Positions 16,751-24,672 of a stretch of DNA of 64,000 nt are shown piece by piece. Below the pieces are notes generated by a model. The model had not been told where the DNA came from, searched no databases, and was given only the letters and a program-made list of their open reading frames with translations. Positions within the stretch are counted from its first letter, which is position 1, and each line of letters opens with the position of its first letter. Source of the DNA: Alloprevotella sp. (GTDB lineage Bacteria; Bacteroidota; Bacteroidia; Bacteroidales; Bacteroidaceae); contig JAFUXE010000009.1 of assembly GCA_017477205.1 (NCBI GenBank), forward strand, positions 8,208 to 72,207, given 5' to 3'. The position numbers were made by a program, and so were the translations under genes.

Positions 16751-18514
16751 CTACTCCACCTCCGCATTGCGCACATGCTCAAGGCGCACGGACTCCGTGT
16801 TCCAGTGGAACGGCCTGAACTCGTCCGAGGGGCGCAGGCGGTTGCGGCGGAACGTCAGGCCGTCCACGCTCTTGGCGTAGAGCAGGGGACGGTCGAAGTA
16901 GGTGAAGTCGTTGTCCTCGATGCGGATGTTGCGGTGGAAGTACTGCCGCTGCGCCGCGAGGTCGGGAATCTCGGGATAGATGGAGATGACGGCGTTCGTG
17001 AACTGGAAATAGTTCGTCATGCAGTTCACGAACTTGTTCTTTCGGATGACGAGGTCCTCGCACGCCCCGCTCTCATACCATCCGTTGCAGTCCCCGCACA
17101 GCAGGATGGCGGAGCCGCTGACGTGGTCGAAGAGGTTGCGCTCGCACACGGTGCGGCGCGGCGAGCTGAAGAGCGCACCGCGGGCGCGGTTGTTGCGCAC
17201 GACGTTGCGGGCGAAGTACACCTCCGGGTGCCACGTGAGGTTCTCCAGGCCGATGCCCTCCTCGCCCTCCCGCACCTCGGCGGGAAGCGGCCTTTCGAAC
17301 TCTATGCGGAACACGCGCATGCCGAGAAGCTCGCGGCGGTCGTGGGGACGGATGGCCGCGATGGTGTTCTTCCCGAACGTCTCCATCGTGCGGGAGCGGA
17401 TGAACTGCACGCTGTCGCCCGTGTTTCCCCACGGGAAGCCGTAGGCCTGCTCGTGCTCGAAGGCGCAGAGCAGCGTGCGGTCGTCAATGCGCTCGCGCAG
17501 CTTCAGATAGACGCCGTGCACGTTGATGGCGTCGTCCATCATGCCCTCGTAGAGGCCGCGGGTGCTGACGATGCGCCCCTTGCACTGGGAGAAGTGCGTC
17601 GCGTCGGCGTGGGTGGTGAAGAAACGGCTCCGGTCGCGCAGGCAGACGGAGAAGCCCCGCAGCGTGACGTTCTCGCAACGCTGGGCCAGGAGCCCCATGC
17701 CATAGGCATAGTGGACGCGCACGTTCCTCACGGTCGTGTTCCTGTCTCCATTCAGGAAGATTGCCGGCGTGGGGCGGTTCCACGTGCGGGCGGCAACGAC
17801 CATCCCGGGGCGCAAAGCCGCATTCCGCCAACGGGGCGCGCGGAACACGTTCGGGGAAAGCTCCTCTGCGCCGCGCGTGTCCACGCCGAACTCTCCGGCG
17901 CGATAGACGAGGTGGGACGTGGCGGCATCGAAGGCCATGCCTGCCACGGGGCGGTCGCGGAACTCGCCGTCGGACGTCCACAGGGCGCCGTCGTCGCCGA
18001 TGCTTGCCTTCACCCACCCGGGCAGGCGGAACGTCGTGCCCCGCAGCGTGTCGCTCTCCAGAATCTCCATCGGCACCATGCGCGGCTGCGCATAGTCCAC
18101 GGAGAAGTTCCGCAGCGTGCAGCCGGAGGAATGGCTCAGGGCGAAAGGCACGACGACACCGTGGAAGATGAAGAGCGCACCGCCGCCGTCGAAGGTCAGG
18201 TTGTGCCAGCCGTTGAAGTCGAAGACGATGCGGCGCGGCTGCCACTGGTCGTGGTTGGAAATATATACTTCGCGCTCAGCGGCCTCGCGGTCATAGAAGT
18301 GGTAGGTGCCGGAGCGGAACTTCAGCACGACGCGGTCGTCGGGCGAAAGCGTGCCGCCCTGCTCGCGCAGGAACTTCTGCACAAGTCCCGTGTTGTCAAA
18401 CTCGCCCGGGCGTATGCCGTAGTCCTCCATGTGGAAAACGACCTTTCGGGCCGCTACGGGCAGCAGGGAAGCAAGCAGGAGCAGCAGGGTCAGGGCTTGG
18501 AGGCGTAGTTTCAT
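16751..18514 (-). CDS. Alpha-1,3-galactosidase, glycoside hydrolase family 110
   Basis: Exo-acting galactosidase removing terminal alpha-1,3-galactose, as in blood-group B or linear alpha-Gal glycans. 587 residues with a signal peptide (MKLRLQALTLLLLLASLLPVAA), so periplasmic or surface-located. It has a right-handed beta-helix build with many repeats (NLTFDGGGALFIFHG, NTTVRNVRVHYAYG, NVTLRGFSV) and the GH110-type active-site segments THADATHFSQCKG and LYEGMMDDAINVHG, whose paired Asp residues are the likely catalytic acids. It overlaps the upstream nnr gene by ATGA. Whether it prefers branched (GalA-type) or both (GalB-type) substrates is not visible. Confidence 0.85.
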   Translation of the reverse strand: MKLRLQALTLLLLLASLLPVAARKVVFHMEDYGIRPGEFDNTGLVQKFLREQGGTLSPDDRVVLKFRSGTYHFYDREAAEREVYISNHDQWQPRRIVFDFNGWHNLTFDGGGALFIFHGVVVPFALSHSSGCTLRNFSVDYAQPRMVPMEILESDTLRGTTFRLPGWVKASIGDDGALWTSDGEFRDRPVAGMAFDAATSHLVYRAGEFGVDTRGAEELSPNVFRAPRWRNAALRPGMVVAARTWNRPTPAIFLNGDRNTTVRNVRVHYAYGMGLLAQRCENVTLRGFSVCLRDRSRFFTTHADATHFSQCKGRIVSTRGLYEGMMDDAINVHGVYLKLRERIDDRTLLCAFEHEQAYGFPWGNTGDSVQFIRSRTMETFGKNTIAAIRPHDRRELLGMRVFRIEFERPLPAEVREGEEGIGLENLTWHPEVYFARNVVRNNRARGALFSSPRRTVCERNLFDHVSGSAILLCGDCNGWYESGACEDLVIRKNKFVNCMTNYFQFTNAVISIYPEIPDLAAQRQYFHRNIRIEDNDFTYFDRPLLYAKSVDGLTFRRNRLRPSDEFRPFHWNTESVRLEHVRNAEVE

Positions 18515-20082
18515 AGGGTGCTGGCTTTGTAAAGGGTGCAGGATGCGGCGTCACGGTGCGTCGCGTCCTCTTTTTTCAGGGAGCAAAGGGCTTCGGGGAG
18601 GGCCGCCACGATGTCCGAAGCCATCACGCTGTCCTCGCCCAGGCGGCTGGCGGCAATATCCCCGGCCAGGCCGTGAAGATACACGCCGAGGCGGCAGGCA
18701 TTCAGGGGAACATAGCCGCGTGCGAGCAGCGCCAGGATGATGCCCGTCAGCACGTCGCCGCTTCCCGCTGTTGCCATCCCGGAATTACCCGTGGGATTGA
18801 AGTAGGTTTTCCCCATCGGCGTACAAATGGCCGTGAACCTGCCCTTCAGGACGATGAAGATGCGGTGCTTCCGAGCCATCTCCCGCGCCTCGGAGAGCAG
18901 GGCGAACGATGCCTTCTCCCCGCTTGTGCCGAGATAGAGCATCTCGCCTGCATGCGGCGTGAGGATAGCATCGGCGGGAATCTGCTGAATCCAGCCTTTA
19001 TGTCCCGCCAGGATGTTGATGCCATCGGCGTCTATGACGAGGGCATGCTGCGCGTGGCGCACCTGCTCAATGAAGGCCAGCGCGGACTCAGGGTCGGTGC
19101 CGAGCCCGGGGCCGATGGCTACGGCCTGATAGGCACCGGAAGGTACGGGGGCGGAGAAATGGTCGGCGTTGGCATCCAGGCTGAGGACAGCCTCGGGCAG
19201 CGCCATTTGCAGGATGTCGTTGTTGGCAGAAGGGGTATGGATGGTGATTTTCCCGGCTCCGGCACGCAGGAAGGCACGTCCCGCAAGAATGGCCGCTCCT
19301 GCCATCCCGCGCTTTCCGGCCACGAGAAGCCCGTGGCCGAAGGTCCCCTTGTGGCCAAAGGTGGCGCGCGGCTTCAGGAGTTCGCGCATCTCCTCGCGCT
19401 CCGTCAGGTAGAAGGAGGCATCCGTCTCCGCCATCTTCGTCCTCGAAAGGCCGATGTCCGCCACGACAAGCTCGCCGACGAACTCGGCGCAGTCCGTCAG
19501 CAGCTGCGCAAGCTTCGGCGCCTGGAACGTGACGGTAAGGTCGGCGTGTACAATCTGGCTGGGAACGTTCAGGGCATTGTCCTCGGTCATAAGGCCAGAA
19601 GGCATATCGATGGAAACGACCTTTGCCGACACCGCGTTGACAAACCGCACGAGATCAGCAAAGCCGCTGGAGAGCGTGCGCGTGAGCCCCGTGCCGAAGA
19701 GTCCGTCCACGATGAGCGTGCGAGGCTCTATCTTCGGCGCACTGAACTTGGAGGTCACCTCTGTGAGCGCCACTTGCGGCATTTGCAACAGGCGCAGGCG
19801 GTTGGCCTCGCAATCCTCGCTGAGCTTCCCGCGCGTATTGAAGAGATATGTCTCCACCCCGTAGCCGGCATCTGCCAGCAGACGGGCCACCGCAAGCGCA
19901 TCGCCCCCGTTGTTTCCGGGACCGGCCAGGACGATGACGCGCCACTCGGGCGTCCAACGTGCCTTCACCTCCTCCGCAACGCACGTTGCGGCGCGTTCCA
20001 TCAGCTCCAGGGAAGCCACGTCGTCGTGACTGACGGTGTATTCGTCCAACTCCCGCAGCTGTTCGGCATTGAATATCTTCAT
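18511..20082 (-). CDS. nnr: Bifunctional NAD(P)H-hydrate epimerase / dehydratase
   Basis: Repairs hydrated NAD(P)H: the N-terminal YjeF_N domain (about 1-210, with VLAGPGNNGGDALAVARLL) epimerises NAD(P)HX, and the C-terminal ribokinase-like domain (about 225-510) dehydrates it with ADP or ATP. Key segments are TPHAGEMLYLG and GNSGMATAGSGDVLTGII, the nucleotide-binding GSGD. 523 residues, normal length for the fused form. Its stop overlaps the GH110 start (18511-18514), so the housekeeping repair gene and the glycosidase are translationally coupled. Confidence 0.95.
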   Translation of the reverse strand: MKIFNAEQLRELDEYTVSHDDVASLELMERAATCVAEEVKARWTPEWRVIVLAGPGNNGGDALAVARLLADAGYGVETYLFNTRGKLSEDCEANRLRLLQMPQVALTEVTSKFSAPKIEPRTLIVDGLFGTGLTRTLSSGFADLVRFVNAVSAKVVSIDMPSGLMTEDNALNVPSQIVHADLTVTFQAPKLAQLLTDCAEFVGELVVADIGLSRTKMAETDASFYLTEREEMRELLKPRATFGHKGTFGHGLLVAGKRGMAGAAILAGRAFLRAGAGKITIHTPSANNDILQMALPEAVLSLDANADHFSAPVPSGAYQAVAIGPGLGTDPESALAFIEQVRHAQHALVIDADGINILAGHKGWIQQIPADAILTPHAGEMLYLGTSGEKASFALLSEAREMARKHRIFIVLKGRFTAICTPMGKTYFNPTGNSGMATAGSGDVLTGIILALLARGYVPLNACRLGVYLHGLAGDIAASRLGEDSVMASDIVAALPEALCSLKKEDATHRDAASCTLYKASTL

Positions 20083-20155
20083 GCTGTAGGTTTGTTCTGT
20101 AAATTAGTACTTAACTTGGTATGGCCAGGGACTCTGACGCTTTGGAGCTTGCCCC

Positions 20156-20596
20156 TCAAAACTTCCACCAGGGACGCTTCTTGGGTTCGGGCTCTTCCTC
20201 TGCCGCCTCTTCCTGCAGCAACTGCTCGAAGGTGATGCGGCGGGAAATAATCTGGTAGATGCTTCCCCAGTCGGGCAGGCCGCCCACGTTGCGGTCGTCG
20301 ATGAAGCAATCCACCTTCAGCTTGCGGCTGTAGTGGGGATTCTTCGTCGTGTTGCCGATTTCGTCGTCGGCATCTTCGTCAAAGAAACCATTCACGGCAT
20401 GGAAGCGCACGCCGCGTTCGCGGCACCAATCCACAGCTTCCTGCAAGAGGTCGCCTTCGCGGACGCTCCAGAGGATGAGCTTGTGGCCGTCTTCCATGAG
20501 CTTTCTCAGGGTGGCTGTGGCAAAAGGACGCTCGCGCCCTATCTCGGGATAGCGATGCTCCACGATGGTTCCGTCAAAATCTACTGCTATTGTCAT
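20156..20596 (-). CDS. HAD-superfamily hydrolase-like protein
   Basis: 146 residues starting MTIAVDFDGTIVEHRYPEIG. The DxDGT motif at residues 6-10 is the HAD nucleophile motif; ILWSVREGD supplies the second motif (Ser) and CFIDDRNVGG the acidic motif. The short length means almost no cap domain. The C-terminus is acidic then basic (EEAAEEEPEPKKRPWWKF). The substrate is unknown. It lies 15 bases after the secreted-protein gene on the same strand. Confidence 0.75.
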   Translation of the reverse strand: MTIAVDFDGTIVEHRYPEIGRERPFATATLRKLMEDGHKLILWSVREGDLLQEAVDWCRERGVRFHAVNGFFDEDADDEIGNTTKNPHYSRKLKVDCFIDDRNVGGLPDWGSIYQIISRRITFEQLLQEEAAEEEPEPKKRPWWKF

Positions 20597-20610
20597 AATA
20601 CACGAATTAT

Positions 20611-22071
20611 TTATTGTTCTCTGCGTTGAAGAAGTTTCCTCCCGCCTTCAATGCTGATGACGGTACGGGAGGCACCGGTGCGTTGTCCGGCAAGGTTGTA
20701 CCGCAGGGCGGGAGACTCTGCGCCCTTCGACGTCGGAACTGCAATCCCGGTAGGCAGGGCAAGGGGCATGGACGAGGTGCGGCCGCTGAGATGCAGGCAG
20801 GCGCGGAAAGGCTTTAGCTTACTCCCAGAGGATGCAAGCACAAAGGCGTTGCCCTCGGGATTCAGCATATAGACGTCGCTGTGCTCAGCATCAAGCGTGA
20901 AGCCGGAGAACGTGCCGCAGAAAGGCTCGCCCGCCGCCTCTCCGGCGGAAAGGTCGCCGCCGGAACTCACGATGTGCAGGAGGGAACCGCCCGCATGGCC
21001 CGCTGAAGGCCGGATGATGACGGGCTCCTGCGCCGTAATGCGCTCAACGGAGGTGAAGAGCAACACGTCGCCGCTACAGTCCTTCAGGCGATAGGCCTCA
21101 AAGCCGTCGGGCAGCGAGGCGTCAAAGGGAAGCACGAGGGTTTCCCATGCACCATCGTCACGGAAGGTGCGCTCGTAGGACATCGGGGCACTTTGCACGC
21201 TGACGGGGAAAGGAAGCCGCAAGGGCGCCTCGTCCACGAGCGTTATGGGAAAACAGAGGTCTGTTCCGCACACCACGAAGTCCCACGTCTCGGGAATGCG
21301 ATTGCGGTCGCGCTCGGCCACATAAACGGGGAGGTTGCAGTTCGCGGGACGACGGGAGAAGGGCATCGCATCGCGGGGAATGCGGATGCCGCGAAGGTCA
21401 AGGGCGCAGGCGTCGTCCCAGGATATGGAAGCCAACGCTTCCGCTGCCCATGTGCCGCCCAGCGTCAGCACGCCGTCCTCCAGACGCGACGTCGGCTCGG
21501 AGGCTTCGTCGCCCACGGGATGATAGAGATAGAGCCGGATGTCGTCGGCACCGCTTTCGGCAAAATGTCCGAAATAAGCGCCATCCTGACCATAGCCGGA
21601 GATACTTAAATATCTTGAAGCCTCACTTTCGCTCCGGAGAGATACCGCTTTGTCTCCAAGGAGATTAAGAATCCAAACCGTAGCGTCGCTTGAAACTGTT
21701 AGTTCAAGGTCTGTTGCGCTCTTCCGGCCTCCGGCAATCCCCTTCTGCCCGTCGGGCGTCAACAGGTAAAAGGCCGAAGATTCGGATGCCTGCATGCGCC
21801 AACGAATCTCGTCGGGCACAGCATCTGCGACATCCGAGGCCGCAACGCCCGCAAGCTTCTTGCCGGAGGTCAGCCGGGAACTCTTCTGACTGAGGAAGTA
21901 GAAGTTTCCGCTTTCGTCCACGCCGCCAACGAGAACGTCCTCGCCCACCTCCAACTCGTCGGGCAGGCAGGGTTCAAAACCGGCCTCCGACAGGTCGGGC
22001 AAGCCCTGCGCGATTGCTGCCATCGGCAGCAAGGCCAGGAGAAAAGCGAGGAAACGGAACATCGGAAGCAT
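20611..22071 (-). CDS. Secreted protein with C-terminal NLAGQR motif
   Basis: Unrecognised exported protein of about 486 residues. The preferred start is the ATG at 22071 (MLPMFRFLAFLLALLPMAAIAQ, signal peptide) or the one at 22062; the open frame further upstream overlaps rfbA. The body is rich in short beta-like stretches, with no catalytic motif recognised. The end reads LRYNLAGQR followed by VISIEGGRKLL, a C-terminal pattern common in secreted Prevotella-type proteins (xNLxGQR then a GRK/NGKK beta strand). This may be a sorting or anchoring tail; that is inference. Confidence 0.6.
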   Translation of the reverse strand: MLPMFRFLAFLLALLPMAAIAQGLPDLSEAGFEPCLPDELEVGEDVLVGGVDESGNFYFLSQKSSRLTSGKKLAGVAASDVADAVPDEIRWRMQASESSAFYLLTPDGQKGIAGGRKSATDLELTVSSDATVWILNLLGDKAVSLRSESEASRYLSISGYGQDGAYFGHFAESGADDIRLYLYHPVGDEASEPTSRLEDGVLTLGGTWAAEALASISWDDACALDLRGIRIPRDAMPFSRRPANCNLPVYVAERDRNRIPETWDFVVCGTDLCFPITLVDEAPLRLPFPVSVQSAPMSYERTFRDDGAWETLVLPFDASLPDGFEAYRLKDCSGDVLLFTSVERITAQEPVIIRPSAGHAGGSLLHIVSSGGDLSAGEAAGEPFCGTFSGFTLDAEHSDVYMLNPEGNAFVLASSGSKLKPFRACLHLSGRTSSMPLALPTGIAVPTSKGAESPALRYNLAGQRTGASRTVISIEGGRKLLQRREQ

Positions 22072-22097
22072 GGCGGTGGGGAATATCTTCTTGCCGT

Positions 22098-22976
22098 TTA
22101 CTTTTCGCCCACCATCTTCAGCAGGTACTGTCCGTACTGGTTCTTCGCCATAGGCTGTGCGATTTCGCGCACGCGCTCGGCAGAAATCCAGCCTTGGTCG
22201 TAGGCAATGCTTTCGAGGCATCCCACCTTCAGACCTGTGCGCTTCTCGATGACTTCGATGTAGTTGGAAGCCTCGGAGAGGCTGTCGTGCGTGCCGGTGT
22301 CAAGCCAGGCGAAGCCTCTGTCGAGCACTTGCACCTGGAGCTCGCCGTCTTGCAGGAAACGGTCGTTCACGCTGGTGATTTCCAGCTCGCCACGGGCGGA
22401 GGGCCTGATGGTCTTGGCCACGCTCACGACCTTGTTGGGATAGAAATAGAGCCCCACGACGGCATAGTTGGACTTTGGCACCGCGGGCTTCTCCTCGATG
22501 CTGATGGCGCGTCCCTCCTCGTCGAACTCTACGACTCCGTAGCGCTCAGGGTCGTTCACGCGATAGCCGAAGACCGTTGCCTTCGCGTCTTCCTCCGCAG
22601 CCCGCACGGCCTCCTTCAGAAGCGCCGTGAAGCCGCTGCCGTGAAAGATGTTGTCGCCCAGAACAAGTGCGGCACAGTCGTCCCCGATGAACTCCTCGCC
22701 GATGAGGAAGGCCTGTGCGAGGCCGTCGTGGCTGGGCTGCTCGGCATAGCTGAGGTTCATGCCGTAGTTGGAGCCGTCGCCGAGAAGGCGGCGGAAGCCG
22801 GGAAGGTCTTGCGGCGTGGAGATGATGAGCACGTCGCGAATGCCCGCCAGCATAAGGGCCGAAAGCGGGTAATAGACCATCGGTTTATCGAAAATGGGGA
22901 TGAGTTGCTTGCTGATTCCCTTCGTGATGGGATAGAGGCGCGTACCGCTGCCTCCTGCTAAAACGATTCCTTTCAT
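22098..22976 (-). CDS. rfbA: Glucose-1-phosphate thymidylyltransferase
   Basis: Makes dTDP-glucose from glucose-1-phosphate and dTTP, the first step towards dTDP-rhamnose. 292 residues from the ATG at 22976 ([18 protein letters not shown]); the open frame upstream of it is not coding. Signature segments are [22 protein letters not shown] and VGLYFYPN. The rfbB, rfbC and rfbD genes are not in the window, so the pathway is split or the product is used elsewhere. A good promoter lies 27 bases upstream of the ATG. Confidence 0.95.
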   Translation of the reverse strand: MKGIVLAGGSGTRLYPITKGISKQLIPIFDKPMVYYPLSALMLAGIRDVLIISTPQDLPGFRRLLGDGSNYGMNLSYAEQPSHDGLAQAFLIGEEFIGDDCAALVLGDNIFHGSGFTALLKEAVRAAEEDAKATVFGYRVNDPERYGVVEFDEEGRAISIEEKPAVPKSNYAVVGLYFYPNKVVSVAKTIRPSARGELEITSVNDRFLQDGELQVQVLDRGFAWLDTGTHDSLSEASNYIEVIEKRTGLKVGCLESIAYDQGWISAERVREIAQPMAKNQYGQYLLKMVGEK

Positions 22977-23002
22977 ATACAATAATATATATACATTATG
23001 CC

Positions 23003-23034
23003 GCGAAATTAAGTTTTTCTGATTGGACGGCAAA
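23003..23034 (-). promoter_or_regulatory. Promoter for rfbA (TTCG variant)
   Basis: On the minus strand TTTG (23034-23031), 19 bases, then TAATTTCGC (23011-23003). The spacing is ideal; the -7 box has TTCG in place of TTTG. Confidence 0.6.
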
Positions 23035-23107
23035 GAAAAATGCCGCGTAAGTGACGCTGAATGTGCCGGGAAGGAAAAGTTTCGCGACGAAACGGGGAAA
23101 ATCGGGA

Positions 23108-23205
23108 TGCGGACACCGTCCAAACGAGATGCCTTGAAAAAAGTTTTTCCTGCCTCAAAAAACGAACAAGATGCCTTGATAAACGAACGGGATGCCTAAA
23201 AAAAC
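23108..23205. repeat. 21-base tandem repeat, TGCCT family
   Basis: TGCCT recurs at 23130, 23151, 23172 and 23193, exactly 21 bases apart, usually as GATGCCTTGA flanked by CGAAC. A degenerate TGCGG 22 bases before the first and TGCCG a further 44 bases before that suggest decayed older units. The same core on the other strand (AAGGCATC) forms the array at 62450-62518. Confidence 0.7.
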
Positions 23206-23258
23206 AGCGCCGCCAAAGTATGGAACATCGACGGCGCGTATGAGGGGGAAAGTGGTGC

Positions 23259-24044
23259 TTACTTGAAGATAAGGATGCCGAGACTGATGAGCAACGATGA
23301 GATGGAAACCCAAGTGCTTACCTGACGGAAAGAGTTCTCGTTGTACGTGCTCTGACTGATGCGCACGTTGTTGGGTTCCACGTAGATGTAGTCGTTCTGG
23401 CGAAGGTTATAGACGGGAGAGTTGAAGACGTCCTTTGAACGGAGGTCCACATAGTAGGACTGCGTCTCGTTACCTTCCTGACGCATCACGAGGACGCGGT
23501 CGCGACGCCCCTGTATGGTGAGGTCGCCGACGGCGCCGATGGCCTCAAGGAGCGTCATGTTGTCCTTCGTGATAGCCACGCGTCCGGGGTTCTTGACTTC
23601 ACCCAGCACTGTCACGAACTGGTCGTAGGCCGAAACGGTCACGACGGCGTCGTTCAAAATGCCGTTGCGGAAGATGTTCTGCACCTTCTGCGCAGCCTCG
23701 GAACGCGTCAAACCGGCAATGCGGGTGCGGCCAAGGCTGGGAATATCCACTTCGCCGTTCTCGTCAATGGTATAGACACTGACGTAGTTCTGGCTTGAAC
23801 GACTTGCCGTTCCCACAGAATTCTGCGCAAGTACGAGGTTATAGTGTCCGGCAACGTCGGGAGTGGCGGCTGAGGACACGAGGATGCTCACCTTGTCGCC
23901 ATTCTGGAGCTTCAGCGCCTCGATGACGCGCGTAGGCAGGGCTTCACCGGATTCGATATCCTGGAAATAAATCACCTTTTCGGCCGAATGACAGCCACAA
24001 AGCAGCAGCATCGCCGCAACTGCCAAGGGAAGAAACTTATTCAT
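23259..24044 (-). CDS. Polysaccharide export (Wza-like) lipoprotein
   Basis: Outer-membrane polysaccharide secretin of the Poly_export/SLBB family, 261 residues from the ATG at 24044 (MNKFLPLAVAAMLLLCGCHS; the lipobox LLCGC gives a lipidated Cys). Conserved parts are KLQNGDKVSILVSS, IDENGEVDIPSLGRTRIAGLTRSEA and an SLBB-type TVLGEVKNPGRVAI. It ends in a hydrophobic helix (ISSLLISLGILIFK), consistent with an outer-membrane anchor. Glycosyltransferases, a Wzc-like kinase and a flippase are not adjacent, so it is an isolated component. It has its own promoter. Confidence 0.88.
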   Translation of the reverse strand: MNKFLPLAVAAMLLLCGCHSAEKVIYFQDIESGEALPTRVIEALKLQNGDKVSILVSSAATPDVAGHYNLVLAQNSVGTASRSSQNYVSVYTIDENGEVDIPSLGRTRIAGLTRSEAAQKVQNIFRNGILNDAVVTVSAYDQFVTVLGEVKNPGRVAITKDNMTLLEAIGAVGDLTIQGRRDRVLVMRQEGNETQSYYVDLRSKDVFNSPVYNLRQNDYIYVEPNNVRISQSTYNENSFRQVSTWVSISSLLISLGILIFK

Positions 24045-24080
24045 ATATACTTTTCTGTTGTTTATGCGTATGGATGCGCT

Positions 24081-24114
24081 GCAAAAGTAGCACAATAATT
24101 TTAAATACGGCAAA
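24081..24114 (-). promoter_or_regulatory. Promoter for the export lipoprotein
   Basis: On the minus strand TTTG (24114-24111), 21 bases, TACTTTTGC (24089-24081); close to the Bacteroidota consensus. The ATG is at 24044. Confidence 0.75.
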
Positions 24115-24151
24115 TCTGTAAACGATAAATAACCTTTTCCCTAAAAAAAGC

Positions 24152-24173
24152 GCGGAAACCTTTCGGCTTCCGC
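24152..24173 (-). terminator. Rho-independent terminator after the DUF4878-like gene
   Basis: On the minus strand GCGGAAGCC-GAAA-GGTTTCCGC (nine pairs including one G-U, GNRA-type loop), followed by GCTTTTTTT. Confidence 0.8.
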
Positions 24174-24201
24174 ACCCTTACTTTCTTTTGAAAGGCAGGA
24201 T

Positions 24202-24615
24202 TTACTCCATTGCGCCCCAATCTACGTACCAGGTACCGTCAATCTTGTTGCAGGTAACGGTCAGGTAACCGGCACCTTCGGTCTCGGTGTCGCCATACAT
24301 CTTCACCTTCACCTGGTCGCCCTCGCCTTCTTCGCTAACGGGGAACACTTCCTTGAAACCGTAGGCACTGAAAGCACTCTGGAGAGCTGTTGCAGTAAGC
24401 TCGCGCACCTTGTCCTCACCAATGATTTCAGCGGTGGATTGCTGGTCGCTGATGTCGCTCACGGCAGCTGCGGCACTGAAGTCTTTGTCCTTAATGGCAT
24501 TAAAGAACTTCTGTGCTGCTTCGGCAGCGCTTCCGGGTTGCACGTCCATAGGACTCGGGGTGCAGCTTGCAAGCGCGAAAAGCGCAATGGCAAGCGAGAA
24601 AAACATTTTTTTCAT
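24202..24615 (-). CDS. Small lipoprotein, DUF4878-like
   Basis: 137 residues: a lipoprotein signal MKKMFFSLAIALFALASC with Cys18, then a single NTF2-like fold domain (AAEAAQKFFNAIKDKDFSAA near the start; YLTVTCNKIDGTWYVDWG at the end). This pattern fits the DUF4878 / putative lumazine-binding lipoproteins; function unknown. It is followed by a terminator, and a short gap separates it from the GH57 gene upstream. Confidence 0.7.
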   Translation of the reverse strand: MKKMFFSLAIALFALASCTPSPMDVQPGSAAEAAQKFFNAIKDKDFSAAAAVSDISDQQSTAEIIGEDKVRELTATALQSAFSAYGFKEVFPVSEEGEGDQVKVKMYGDTETEGAGYLTVTCNKIDGTWYVDWGAME

Positions 24616-24672
24616 GCGTTTGTTGTTTTGTTAATTGGTTAAAAAAGTGAATTGGTTATTTGCAAAGTGGGT

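Noticed and set aside
22072..22221. Longer N-terminus for the NLAGQR secreted protein
   Set aside because: It would overlap rfbA and put 50 charged residues before a clear signal peptide.
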